DNA from: Salinicoccus kekensis | GTDB taxonomy: Bacteria; Bacillota; Bacilli; Staphylococcales; Salinicoccaceae | Direction: 5' to 3' | DNA length: 64,000 bases | Assembly (NCBI RefSeq): GCF_900220995.1 | Contig: NZ_OBQF01000001.1 | Coordinates: 682,001-746,000 of the forward strand | Shown here: piece by piece, positions 1-8,756 of the stretch | How the letters are laid out: every line of letters begins with the position of its first letter | How positions within the stretch are numbered: position 1 is the first letter of the stretch | Notes under the pieces: model-generated | Database searches by the model: none | Told to the model about the DNA's origin: nothing | What the model saw: the letters and a program-made list of their open reading frames with translations, nothing else | Program-made: the position numbers and the translations under genes

Positions 1-263
1 TCCAGTCTTTCCCTCAATATCTCCAGGGCCGCTGCCGTTGCCGTATTACAGGCGATGACAAGCATTTTAATGTCCTTTGCCACCAGATATTCCGCCACCT
101 GGATGGTATAGGCCCTCACCGTCTCCAGATCCTTTTCGCCATAAGGACATCTTGAGATGTCCCCGAAGTACAAAATCCGTTCGTTCGGCAGCTGCCGCGT
201 GATCTCCCTTACGACGGTCATCCCCCCGACCCCTGAATCCATCACTCCGATCGGCCTATCCAT
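1..263 (-). CDS. murI: glutamate racemase, 3' part outside window
   Basis: Cytosolic enzyme that converts L-glutamate to D-glutamate for peptidoglycan. The 87 visible residues begin [14 protein letters not shown], carry the substrate-binding Asp9-Ser10, the block [10 protein letters not shown] (about 33-42) and the first catalytic cysteine in VIACNTATA (Cys72). The rest of the roughly 265-residue family length lies beyond the window edge. The ATG overlaps the end of the MarR gene by 8 nt, so the two are co-transcribed. The marR-murI pair downstream of sdhCAB matches ysmB-racE in Bacillus subtilis. Confidence 0.93.
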   Translation of the reverse strand, partial: MDRPIGVMDSGVGGMTVVREITRQLPNERILYFGDISRCPYGEKDLETVRAYTIQVAEYLVAKDIKMLVIACNTATAAALEILRERL

Positions 264-699
264 GCGTCCTCTTTTCACTTTCCCGCAGGATGGACTCGAG
301 CAATTCCGGAAGCAGCTCCATCTCTTCCTTATCCAGATGTGCCGTGATATCACGTATATAGGAAATCCGCTTATCAATCACTTTACGTATGACCTCTTTG
401 CCTTTCGACTCCATTTTGACAAGCACAAGACGCTTGTCTTTCTCGGATTTATAGCGTTTGACGAGATTCTGGTTTTCGAGTTTGTCCACGATATCGGTGG
501 TTGTGGAATGGGCCAGATACATCCTGCTGGACAGTTCCCCGATCGTAATGCCTTCCTTATCCCCGACCCACTGCAACGCGACAAACTGCGGCGGGGATAT
601 TTCGTATTCATTCAATATTTCACGGCCATGAGCTCTCACGTGCACTGAAATATACCTGATAGATTTTTCTATGGAAATGATCAAATCTTTATCTGCCAT
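256..699 (-). CDS. MarR-family transcriptional regulator (YsmB-like)
   Basis: A 147-residue winged-helix regulator. The helix-turn-helix spans about residues 50-75 ([20 protein letters not shown]), followed by the wing [18 protein letters not shown], typical of MarR dimers. The ATG follows GAGGACTGGAATGA. It overlaps murI by 8 nt and is separated from sdhB by a terminator, so marR-murI forms its own unit. The position corresponds to ysmB beside racE in Bacillus subtilis. Ligand and targets cannot be read from the sequence. Confidence 0.85.
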   Translation of the reverse strand: MADKDLIISIEKSIRYISVHVRAHGREILNEYEISPPQFVALQWVGDKEGITIGELSSRMYLAHSTTTDIVDKLENQNLVKRYKSEKDKRLVLVKMESKGKEVIRKVIDKRISYIRDITAHLDKEEMELLPELLESILRESEKRTHG

Positions 700-750
700 T
701 CATTCCAGTCCTCACTCTGATTTTCTTTTAATTATATCTTAAATGGGCAC

Positions 751-781
751 AAAAAAATAGGAAGAGCTGTACGCTCTTCCT
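751..781 (-). terminator. terminator after sdhCAB
   Basis: A perfect 9-bp stem (AGGAAGAGC / GCTCTTCCT, loop TGTAC) is followed on the minus strand by a U-rich run. It lies directly downstream of the sdhB stop codon and upstream of the MarR gene. Confidence 0.9.
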
Positions 782-790
782 AAAATATGA

Positions 791-1558
791 TCAATCCACC
801 TGGTGGTCACTTCCGAAGAATGATTTGAATGCATGGAAAGTTGTTTCTCTCTGCATTGCTGCAATTGAAGTGGTCAAAGGAATGCCCTGCGGACAAGCTT
901 TAACACAGTTTTGCGCCATGCCGCACTCGGATACCCCGCCGACACCCATCAGGGCATCGAGACGTTCGTTTTTATTCATGCTGCCTGTCGGATGCAAGTT
1001 GAACAACCTGACTTGGGAAACTGCTGCCGCACCCATGAATTTCGAATTGTCGTTGACGTTCGGGCAGACTTCAAGGCAGACGCCGCATGTCATACATTTT
1101 GACAGTTCATAAGCCGTCTGACGCTTTTTCTCAGGCATTCTCGGACCTGGTCCAAGGTCATGAGTACCGTCGATCGGAACCCAGGCCTGAACGCGTTTCA
1201 GGCTGTCGAACATGAATGAACGGTCGATCTGCAAATCTTTTACGATCGGGAATGTGGACATCGGTTCAAGCTTGATCGGCTGTTCGTACTGGTCGATCAG
1301 TGCAGTACAGGACTGCCTCGCCGTACCGTTGATCACCATTGAACACGCACCGCACACCTCTTCGAGGCAGCTCATGTCCCATGTCACCGGTGTCGTTTTA
1401 TCGCCTTTGGCATTGACAGGGTTTCTCTGAATTTCCATCAAAGCGCTGATCACGTTCATATTTTCGCGGTAAGGCACTTCGAAATCTTCCCAATACGGGC
1501 TCGATTCAGGATTCTCCTGTCTTTTTACGGACAGTTTTATAGTTTTATTTTCAGCCAT
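791..1558 (-). CDS. sdhB: succinate dehydrogenase iron-sulfur subunit
   Basis: Electron-transfer subunit of complex II on the cytoplasmic face of the membrane, passing electrons from SdhA FAD to SdhC heme and menaquinone. Three cluster motifs are visible: a plant-type 2Fe-2S set (Cys64, 69, 72, 84), then CMTCGVCLEVCP (Cys155, 158, 161, 165) and CGMAQNCVKACP (Cys212, 218, 222), which hold the 4Fe-4S and 3Fe-4S clusters. The 255-residue length is normal. The start overlaps the sdhA stop (TAATG), which implies translational coupling. It is the last gene of the operon. Confidence 0.97.
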   Translation of the reverse strand: MAENKTIKLSVKRQENPESSPYWEDFEVPYRENMNVISALMEIQRNPVNAKGDKTTPVTWDMSCLEEVCGACSMVINGTARQSCTALIDQYEQPIKLEPMSTFPIVKDLQIDRSFMFDSLKRVQAWVPIDGTHDLGPGPRMPEKKRQTAYELSKCMTCGVCLEVCPNVNDNSKFMGAAAVSQVRLFNLHPTGSMNKNERLDALMGVGGVSECGMAQNCVKACPQGIPLTTSIAAMQRETTFHAFKSFFGSDHQVD

Positions 1559-3327
1559 TATTTTTTGGCACCTCCAGAGGATTTTGAAGTATAGTCACGT
1601 TTACGAGGCGGGATCAGGCTGACGTCAACATCTTCATATTCAAATCTCGGTGCTTCGAAATCCCCCTCGAAGTAGGCTTTTGTCGTCTTCAGCCATTCTT
1701 CGTCATTACGTTCAGGGAAATCCGGTTTGAAGTGCGCACCGCGTGACTCGTTACGGTTGAGTGCACCGATCGTGATCACACGCGCGAGAACGAGCATGTT
1801 CCAGAGCTGTCTTGTAAAGAATGCTGCCTGGTTGCTCCACTTCCTTGTATCATTGATGCTGATGTTTTTATAACGATCCATCAACTCGACGATCTTTTTA
1901 TCCGTCTCTTCGAGTTTGTCGTTATAACGTACAACAGTGACGTTGTCGGTCATGAGTTCACCCAGTTCCTTGTGGATGACGTAGGCGTTCTCTTCACCGT
2001 CCATGTTCAGGATGTTTTCGAATCTTTCCACTTCAGCCTGTTTCGCTTTCTCGTAAATCGATTCGTCAAGATCTTCGTATGATGTCTCGAGACCTTTGAC
2101 ATAGTCGATTGCTTTTGGACCTGCAACCATGCCGCCGTAGATGGCGGACAACAGTGAGTTGGCACCGAGGCGGTTGCCGCCGTGCTGTGAGTAATCACAT
2201 TCACCTGCTGCAAACAGACCCGGGATATTGGTCATCTGGTCGTAATCCACGTACAGTCCGCCCATTGAATAATGCACGGCCGGGAAAATCTTCATAGGAA
2301 CTTTACGCGGATCGTCTCCGGTGAACTTCTCGTAAATTTCGATGATGCCGCCGAGCTTGATGTCAAGCTCTTTTGGATCTTTATGTGACAGGTCGAGGTA
2401 GACCATGTTTTCGCCGTTGATGCCGAGTTTCTGGTTGACACAGACGTCGAAGATTTCCCTTGTCGCGATATCGCGGGGTACAAGGTTACCGTAGTCCGGA
2501 TATTTCTCTTCGAGGAAATACCAGGGCTTGCCGTCTTTGTACGTCCAGATCCTTCCGCCTTCACCACGCGCAGATTCACTCATCAGGCGCAGTTTATCGT
2601 CACCCGGGATCGCCGTCGGGTGGATTTGGATGAATTCACCGTTCGCATAGATTGCACCCTGCTGATAAACGATGGAAGCCGCCGAACCTGTATTGATCAT
2701 GGAGTTCGTCGATTTACCGAAAATGATTCCCGGTCCGCCTGTCGCCATGATGACAGCATCCGACTTGAACGTTTCGATTTCGCCGCTGTCGATCTTCTGG
2801 GCGGAAACCCCGCGTGATTTGCCTTCATCATCAAGGACGATGCCGAGGAATTCCCAGCCTTCATATTTCGTGACCAGGCCGTCCACTTCGTACCTCCGCA
2901 CCTGCTCATCCAGTGCGTAAAGCAGCTGCTGGCCGGTCGTGGCGCCGGCAAATGCCGTCCTGTGATAAAGTGTTCCGCCGAAACGTCTGAAGTCCAGCAG
3001 GCCTTCAGGTGTCCTGTTGAATGTAACACCCATCCGGTCAAGCAGGTGGATGATTTCCGGCGCAGCGTCTGTCATTGCCTGTACAGGCGGCTGGTTTGCC
3101 AGGAAGTCTCCGCCGTATACCGTGTCGTCAAAATGTATGGCAGTCGAATCGCCCTCACCTTTTGTGTTCACTGCGCCGTTTATACCGCCCTGGGCACATA
3201 CAGAGTGAGATCGTTTCACAGGTACGATTGAAAACAAATCAACTTCAGCACCTGTTTCTGCCGCTTTAATCGTCGCCATAAGGCCGGCGAGACCGCCGCC
3301 AACGACGATGATTTTATTGTTCGCCAT
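1558..3327 (-). CDS. sdhA: succinate dehydrogenase flavoprotein subunit
   Basis: Catalytic subunit that oxidises succinate to fumarate with covalently bound FAD. The N-terminal dinucleotide fold VVGGGLAGLMATIKAAE, the flavin-attachment region HSVCAQGGINGAVN, and the active-site segments RTAFAGATTG and ARGEGGRIWT are all present. The length of 589 residues matches Firmicute SdhA. The ATG is preceded by GGAG at 8 nt and lies 17 nt after sdhC. It overlaps sdhB by one base. Confidence 0.97.
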   Translation of the reverse strand: MANNKIIVVGGGLAGLMATIKAAETGAEVDLFSIVPVKRSHSVCAQGGINGAVNTKGEGDSTAIHFDDTVYGGDFLANQPPVQAMTDAAPEIIHLLDRMGVTFNRTPEGLLDFRRFGGTLYHRTAFAGATTGQQLLYALDEQVRRYEVDGLVTKYEGWEFLGIVLDDEGKSRGVSAQKIDSGEIETFKSDAVIMATGGPGIIFGKSTNSMINTGSAASIVYQQGAIYANGEFIQIHPTAIPGDDKLRLMSESARGEGGRIWTYKDGKPWYFLEEKYPDYGNLVPRDIATREIFDVCVNQKLGINGENMVYLDLSHKDPKELDIKLGGIIEIYEKFTGDDPRKVPMKIFPAVHYSMGGLYVDYDQMTNIPGLFAAGECDYSQHGGNRLGANSLLSAIYGGMVAGPKAIDYVKGLETSYEDLDESIYEKAKQAEVERFENILNMDGEENAYVIHKELGELMTDNVTVVRYNDKLEETDKKIVELMDRYKNISINDTRKWSNQAAFFTRQLWNMLVLARVITIGALNRNESRGAHFKPDFPERNDEEWLKTTKAYFEGDFEAPRFEYEDVDVSLIPPRKRDYTSKSSGGAKK

Positions 3328-3344
3328 GTTTTACACTCCTCTAA

Positions 3345-3956
3345 TTAAATAAACGCTAATATTGCCTGGATGCCGATGACGCTCACTATCACGAATACAA
3401 TCAGTGATATATAACCCATGATCCTCTGGGATTTGTCGGATTGCGTGATGCCCCATGTGATCATGAAGGTCCATAAACCGTTTGCAAAATGGTATACGGT
3501 CGCAAGGATTCCCACGATATAGAACACGAGCCACCATGGATTCTCAACGATATCCGCCACCAGGTCAAAGTCCAGATCCACACCCATGAACACCTGCACC
3601 CTCGTCTGATACACGTGGATTGCTATGAATATGAAGGATAAAACCCCCGTCACCCTTTGCAGCAGGAAGTTGATGTTACGGTAAGTGTTCGGATAACCGT
3701 ATCTGTACTGGGCTGTAAAAGCTATGTAAATACCATAAATCCCATGGAATAATATCGGGATGTAAATCACAAAGACCTCCAGGAATATGACAAATGGTAA
3801 GTTGCCCATGAAACCGGCCGCTTGGTTGAATGCTTCCTCACCCCTTGTTGCAAAGTGGTTAACCACCAGGTGCTGTACTAAGAACACACCCAGAGGAATA
3901 ACACCAAGCAACGAGTGGATCCGGCGTATTAAAAAACTTGAATCTTGTTTCGACAC
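3345..3956 (-). CDS. sdhC: succinate dehydrogenase cytochrome b558 subunit
   Basis: Membrane anchor of complex II, a five-helix diheme b protein of the Bacillus type (203 residues). Hydrophobic helices fall at about 13-32, 55-80, 95-120, 135-160 and 175-200. Histidines in or near helices (for example LVQHLVVNHFATRG, FIAIHVYQT, VYHFANG) are the expected heme ligands. The start is GTG, with a GGGGGG Shine-Dalgarno 7 nt upstream. It is the first gene of sdhCAB. The single anchor, with no sdhD, is normal for Firmicutes. Confidence 0.95.
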   Translation of the reverse strand: MSKQDSSFLIRRIHSLLGVIPLGVFLVQHLVVNHFATRGEEAFNQAAGFMGNLPFVIFLEVFVIYIPILFHGIYGIYIAFTAQYRYGYPNTYRNINFLLQRVTGVLSFIFIAIHVYQTRVQVFMGVDLDFDLVADIVENPWWLVFYIVGILATVYHFANGLWTFMITWGITQSDKSQRIMGYISLIVFVIVSVIGIQAILAFI

Positions 3957-4092
3957 TTGAATTCCCCCCTAACTCTACTATCATTACATTTTCACAATCT
4001 CTATTTTACGCTTATGGATAGTAGAAATCAAGGCACTTTGAGGGGATATCATCAATGTTATTAAAAGATTGTGAAAATTTAATCGTGGTTGG

Positions 4093-5859
4093 TCACTTAA
4101 TACTCTCTATAATGTGCTCCGCCACTTTTTTGGGGATGCCGATTTCAGTGAAGTCATTGACTTCTTTTTCCTTCATCCGCTTGATCGAGCCGAAATGCTT
4201 CAACAGTTTCTGCTTCCTTTTCGGGCCGACACCTTCTATACCATCGAGGACCGACATGGACTGTGATTTGCTGCGCAGATTCCTGTGGAAACTGATCGCA
4301 AACCGGTGCACTTCATCCTGTATGCGCTGCAGAAGGTAAAAGCTCTGTGAATTTTTCTTGAGCGGCACGATTTCGGCATTCTCCCCGAACAGCAGCTCAG
4401 CCGTCTGGTGCTTGTCGTTTTTGGCTAGGCCGGCAACCGGGATGTCGAGCGACATCTCATCAAGCAGCACCGACTTCACCGTATTCATGTGGCCGATACC
4501 GCCATCCACGATGATGAGGTTCGGCAGCGGGAGCCCCTCTTTCAGCACCCGCGTATATCTTCTCCTGACCGCCTCTGCCATGGATGCATAATCATCGATG
4601 TTGTCGACGGTCCTGATTTTGAACTTCCTGTAGTCCTTCTTGCTCGGTTTGCCGTCGACGAAAGAGACCATGACGCTGACGGGGTCGACGCCCTGGATGT
4701 TGGAGTTGTCGAATGCCTCTATGCGTATCGGCGTCTCGATATCCAGCGCTTCGCCGAGTGCTTCGATCGCTTTGACCGTCCTTCTCTCATCGCGTTCGAT
4801 GATGTCGAATTTATTTTCGACGGCAATACGTGCATTTTTATTGGCAAGGTCCACCATCTCTTTTTTGGCGCCGCGCACCGGCTGCAGGACTTTTGTTTCT
4901 ATGATTTCCGAAATGATGTCTTTGTCGAACTCTTTCGGCATATGGACTTCCTTCGGCAGGAGATTCGATTTCAGGTCGTAGAACTGGACGATGAAACGGT
5001 AGAACTCTTCCTCAACATCATCATTGATCGGAAACAGTTCCGCCTTCTTCTCTATCAGATTGCCGTTCCTGATGAGGAGGACGGAGACCGACATCCAGCC
5101 CTTCGATACACTGTAACCGAACACATCGCGCGCCGTCATGTCCGCTGTCATCATCTTCTGCTTCATCATCGTATTTTCTATATGCCCCATCAGATCACGG
5201 TATTCCTTCGCTTTCTCGAACTCGAGCGCTTCGGCTGCTGTTTCCATCTTGGACTTCAAATCGTCCATGATTTCATCGGTTTCGCCGTTCAAAAAGCGCG
5301 TGATCCCTCTTTTCATCTCTTCATACTGCTCCTGTTCCACATTGAAGACACACGGGCCGAGGCACTGGCCGATATGATAATACAGGCACAGTTTGTCCGG
5401 CATCGTGTTGCATTTCCTGAGAGGATATATGCGGTCGAGCAGCTTCTTCGTCTCATAGGCACTGTAGGCGTTCGGATACGGGCCGAAATAAGTGCCGGTG
5501 GACGGCTTGACCGTCCTCGTCACTAAGAGGCGCGGGTGCTTTTCCTTCGTGATCTTTATGAACGGGTAGCTCTTATCATCTTTCAACAGAATGTTGTATC
5601 TCGGATAGTGCTTCTTGATGAGGTTCAGCTCAAGGAGCAGGGACTCCACTTCCGTCGATGTCACGATGAAGTCGAAGTCCGTGATCTCCCGTACGAGGCG
5701 CATCGTTTTTTCATCGTGCGCACCTGTGAAGTAGGATCTTACACGGTTCCGCAGATTTTTCGATTTGCCGACGTAGAGGATTTCCCCGTACTTGTCCTTC
5801 ATCAGATAGCACCCCGGTTCAGCCGGCAGCACCGAGAGTTTCAATTTTAATTCTGACAT
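4093..5859 (-). CDS. uvrC: excinuclease ABC subunit C
   Basis: Makes the two incisions in nucleotide excision repair, acting with UvrAB on damaged DNA. The GIY-YIG nuclease occupies about residues 13-90 ([20 protein letters not shown]), a UVR motif lies near 200-230, the UvrC RNase H-like nuclease at about 365-530, and helix-hairpin-helix repeats end the protein ([20 protein letters not shown]). I chose the second ATG (588 aa) because GAGGG sits 6 nt upstream of it but directly abuts the first. It follows trxA, as in Bacillus and Staphylococcus. Confidence 0.96.
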   Translation of the reverse strand: MSELKLKLSVLPAEPGCYLMKDKYGEILYVGKSKNLRNRVRSYFTGAHDEKTMRLVREITDFDFIVTSTEVESLLLELNLIKKHYPRYNILLKDDKSYPFIKITKEKHPRLLVTRTVKPSTGTYFGPYPNAYSAYETKKLLDRIYPLRKCNTMPDKLCLYYHIGQCLGPCVFNVEQEQYEEMKRGITRFLNGETDEIMDDLKSKMETAAEALEFEKAKEYRDLMGHIENTMMKQKMMTADMTARDVFGYSVSKGWMSVSVLLIRNGNLIEKKAELFPINDDVEEEFYRFIVQFYDLKSNLLPKEVHMPKEFDKDIISEIIETKVLQPVRGAKKEMVDLANKNARIAVENKFDIIERDERRTVKAIEALGEALDIETPIRIEAFDNSNIQGVDPVSVMVSFVDGKPSKKDYRKFKIRTVDNIDDYASMAEAVRRRYTRVLKEGLPLPNLIIVDGGIGHMNTVKSVLLDEMSLDIPVAGLAKNDKHQTAELLFGENAEIVPLKKNSQSFYLLQRIQDEVHRFAISFHRNLRSKSQSMSVLDGIEGVGPKRKQKLLKHFGSIKRMKEKEVNDFTEIGIPKKVAEHIIESIK

Positions 5860-5886
5860 ACTCATCCCTCTTTAAACTTATCTGTA

Positions 5887-5912
5887 CAAAAAAACCGCCA
5901 ATATTGGCGGTT
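5887..5912 (-). terminator. terminator after trxA
   Basis: A palindromic stem (AACCGCCAATATTGGCGGTT) is followed by seven U residues on the minus strand, immediately downstream of the trxA stop. It lies between trxA and the uvrC ribosome-binding site, so uvrC probably needs readthrough or its own promoter. Confidence 0.88.
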
Positions 5913-5919
5913 CAGATTA

Positions 5920-6234
5920 TTAAGCGTGTTTTTCAATCAATGCAACTAACTGTTCTTTCGGCTGGAAACCGACGACTTTATCCACAGGTTCGCCATCTTT
6001 GAAAAGAATCAGAGTTGGAATACTCATAACTTCATATTCACTTGCAGTGGCACCGTTGGCATCCACATCGAGTTTAGCGATGTCTGCTTTGCCTTCAACC
6101 TCAACTGCAACTTCTTCAAGTACTGGAGCAATCATTTTACATGGTCCACACCAAGTTGCCCAGAAGTCCACTAATGTTACACCGTTAGCAACTTCGTCTT
6201 TAAAATTCTGATCGTTCACATCATATAATGCCAT
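5920..6234 (-). CDS. trxA: thioredoxin
   Basis: General cytosolic protein-disulfide reductase, 104 residues. The active site WCGPC sits at residues 29-33 within VDFWATWCGPCKM, and the cis-proline loop MSIPTLILFKDG follows. Fold and length match Bacillus TrxA. It stands between mutS2 and uvrC, the usual Staphylococcaceae arrangement, and has its own strong terminator. Confidence 0.97.
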   Translation of the reverse strand: MALYDVNDQNFKDEVANGVTLVDFWATWCGPCKMIAPVLEEVAVEVEGKADIAKLDVDANGATASEYEVMSIPTLILFKDGEPVDKVVGFQPKEQLVALIEKHA

Positions 6235-6308
6235 GTTAATATACCTCCATTAATTCCAATTTATAAATTGATTATAACGTATTGTCCTTCACTCCACAAT
6301 TGAATTGC

Positions 6309-6407
6309 TTATGCAAAAAACAATAAATAGATTATTCCCGCAATAAACATCACTATGCCCACTGCGATCAGCACCTTTGCCAATTTCAGCATATCAAAGT
6401 TATCCAA
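6309..6407 (-). CDS. 32-residue membrane peptide between mutS2 and trxA
   Basis: Starts at TTG, 5 nt after AGGTG, 8 nt past the mutS2 stop. The predicted product is a short charged head (MDNFDMLKLAK) and one hydrophobic helix (VLIAVGIVMFIAGIIYLLFF). An internal ATG would give 27 residues. Its arrangement resembles the transmembrane part of small DUF2905-like proteins, but the match is only by eye. It is probably translated from the mutS2 message. Function unknown. Confidence 0.55.
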   Translation of the reverse strand: MDNFDMLKLAKVLIAVGIVMFIAGIIYLLFFA

Positions 6408-6415
6408 GCCGTCAC

Positions 6416-8746
6416 CTACTTCATTTCAACTATCGTCACACCGAAACCGCCCTCATTCGGGTGCCCCATTCTGTAGGACTTCACTTTCGGATGCTGTTTC
6501 AAGTGCTGCTGCACACCTTTCTGGAGAGCTCCCGTGCCCTTGCCGTGGATGATCTCGACCTGGCTGTAGCTGCTGAGGAGCACCTGGTCCAGATACCGGT
6601 CGAGCTCCATCATCGCTTCTTCATAACGCTTGCCCCTGAGGTCGAGGCTGCTTTTCACGATTGACTTGCCGGTCCTTCTCGCAACCGGGCGGGTGATCTT
6701 CTCTTTTTTCCGTTTCTTCAGTTCCTTGAGCGGGATGTTCATCTTCAGGATGCCCATCTGGACGATCGCTTCATCTTTTTCGATTGAAAGTATTTCACCT
6801 TTCTGACCGTATGACAGGACGTCGACACTGTCTCCCCGTTCGAAACTCTCGGTCTTCTCATTCTCGACCTGCTGCTTCAGCGATTCCTGATGATAGCTGT
6901 CCCGCAGACCTTTCCGCTTTTCGATGATTTCATGCTCTTCTAAGTTTCTTGCACCGTCTGCCTTCATCTTATTGAGCTCATCGATGATTTCTTCTGCCTT
7001 CATCTCACTCTGCCTGATGAGCCTGTTCGCTTCATGGCGGGCTTCCTTGAAGAGTTTCTCCTTGTGCTCCTGATACTGCTCGTGCTGCACCTTCAGTTCA
7101 TTCTGCAGTTTCTTAGCATCCTCAAGCAGCTTTTCCGTCTCCTCTTCATGCTCACGTGCACTCGTCGTATGGTTTTCAAGTGCAGTGATCATATCATTGA
7201 CATCTTTTGAATCCGATTTGACGAGCTCTTTCGCCCTTTCTATGATGGACGGGGAAAGGCCGAGCTTATTGGAGATCTCAAATGCGTTGGAACGCCCCGG
7301 GATCCCCATCAGAAGCCGGTATGTCGGGGAGAGTGTACTGACATCGAACTCCACACTCGCATTGACGACATCTTCCCGGGTGTAGCTGAATGATTTGATC
7401 TGCGGATAATGTGTGGTCGCTATCAGCGTCGAACGTTTTGCGAGCAGGTCTTCGATGATCCCGATCGCAAGCGCCGCACCCTCTTCCGGGTCCGTTCCGG
7501 CCCCGACCTCATCCAGCAGTACGAGCGTCTCATCGTCTGCATTGTCGATGATCACCTTCGTATTCGTCAGATGGCTGGAGAATGTGGAAAGCGACTGTTC
7601 GATTGACTGTTCATCCCCGATATCACTGTAGATCTTTTTGAACACTGGCACTATGCTGCCGTCCCTTGCCGGGACCGGAATGCCGGACTGGGCCATCAGC
7701 TGGGTCAGCCCGATCGTCTTCAGGGTGACCGTCTTACCGCCCGTATTCGGTCCGGTGATGATGACGGCCTGCGTCTCCTCATCCACGATGATGTCGTTTT
7801 TGACGACCTCTTCGCTGTCGATCAGCGGATGGAAAGATGCCGGCAGGTAAATTCTCCGCGCATCGCTGATTTCAGGTTTCGTCGCACCGATGCTCATGCC
7901 GTATTTGGCTTTCGCAAAGACCATATCCAGATGATGCAGGCTGTCGTCCGTCATCGTCAGTTCGTCTGCAACTTCTGCGGTCCTTGCACTCAAATCGTAC
8001 AGTATCCTTTCGATTTCAAGTGCTTCCTCGTCCCTCAGGCTCTGGATGCGGTTCGTCATCTGCACCACTGCCATCGGTTCCATATATACCGTCTGTCCGC
8101 TCTGGGACATGTCATGGACGATTCCGTTGAATTCGGACCGGTGCTCCACTTTGACCGGAACGACATAGCGGTTGTTCCTCATCGTGATGATGCCGTCGCT
8201 GAGCTTCCGCTGCTGACTGCCCCGGATCAAATCGTTCAGCTTCTCCCGTATCTTCCCTTCTTCAGAATTGATCCTTCTGCGTATCCTGAGCAGGTTATCC
8301 GAGGCATGATCCAGTACATCGGCCTCATCCACAGTGCCTGCAATCTTCTTATATAAGTGGTGTATGTCCGGCAGGCCCAAAATATAGTGGGAAATCCGGC
8401 CGACTTCCACTTCATCGCTTTCGAACTCTTCGAATAATTTATTCAGACTCTGCTTTCTGAAAAGCATGCCTTTTATTGCGTTGAAGTCACTGATCGATAA
8501 CATGCTGCCGATGACCGCCCTGTTGACATGCCCTTTGATGTCCGTGACACCGGCCATTTCAACGTTGCGGTAACGGAGGATGGTGGATGCATCATCCACT
8601 TCGGCGATCATGGTGCGCACGGCGTTTATATCATTGGAGACCAGGCTGTGGTTGATCGCCTGTTTCGTCTTTTCACTCACGGCATGATTCTGCATCTGTG
8701 AGAGTATCTTATCGAACTCGAGTGTCCTGAATGTTCTTTCGTTCAT
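6416..8746 (-). CDS. mutS2: MutS2 ATPase/endonuclease
   Basis: A 776-residue MutS paralogue that, in Bacillus, senses collided ribosomes and affects recombination. It lacks the mismatch-recognition domain. The core and clamp helices lead to a Walker A motif GPNTGGKT (332-339), a Walker B region (LVLLDEVGAGTDPEEG), a long coiled coil (about 510-630) and a C-terminal Smr nuclease domain with HGKGTGAL. GAGGT lies 6 nt before the ATG. It is in the polX-mutS2-trxA series, co-oriented, 10 nt after polX. Confidence 0.95.
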   Translation of the reverse strand: MNERTFRTLEFDKILSQMQNHAVSEKTKQAINHSLVSNDINAVRTMIAEVDDASTILRYRNVEMAGVTDIKGHVNRAVIGSMLSISDFNAIKGMLFRKQSLNKLFEEFESDEVEVGRISHYILGLPDIHHLYKKIAGTVDEADVLDHASDNLLRIRRRINSEEGKIREKLNDLIRGSQQRKLSDGIITMRNNRYVVPVKVEHRSEFNGIVHDMSQSGQTVYMEPMAVVQMTNRIQSLRDEEALEIERILYDLSARTAEVADELTMTDDSLHHLDMVFAKAKYGMSIGATKPEISDARRIYLPASFHPLIDSEEVVKNDIIVDEETQAVIITGPNTGGKTVTLKTIGLTQLMAQSGIPVPARDGSIVPVFKKIYSDIGDEQSIEQSLSTFSSHLTNTKVIIDNADDETLVLLDEVGAGTDPEEGAALAIGIIEDLLAKRSTLIATTHYPQIKSFSYTREDVVNASVEFDVSTLSPTYRLLMGIPGRSNAFEISNKLGLSPSIIERAKELVKSDSKDVNDMITALENHTTSAREHEEETEKLLEDAKKLQNELKVQHEQYQEHKEKLFKEARHEANRLIRQSEMKAEEIIDELNKMKADGARNLEEHEIIEKRKGLRDSYHQESLKQQVENEKTESFERGDSVDVLSYGQKGEILSIEKDEAIVQMGILKMNIPLKELKKRKKEKITRPVARRTGKSIVKSSLDLRGKRYEEAMMELDRYLDQVLLSSYSQVEIIHGKGTGALQKGVQQHLKQHPKVKSYRMGHPNEGGFGVTIVEMK

Positions 8747-8756
8747 ATTAAAACCT

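Noticed and set aside
4489-5526. 345-residue plus-strand frame opposite uvrC
   Set aside because: Shadow of uvrC: no ribosome-binding site, no family features, and the minus-strand gene is certain.
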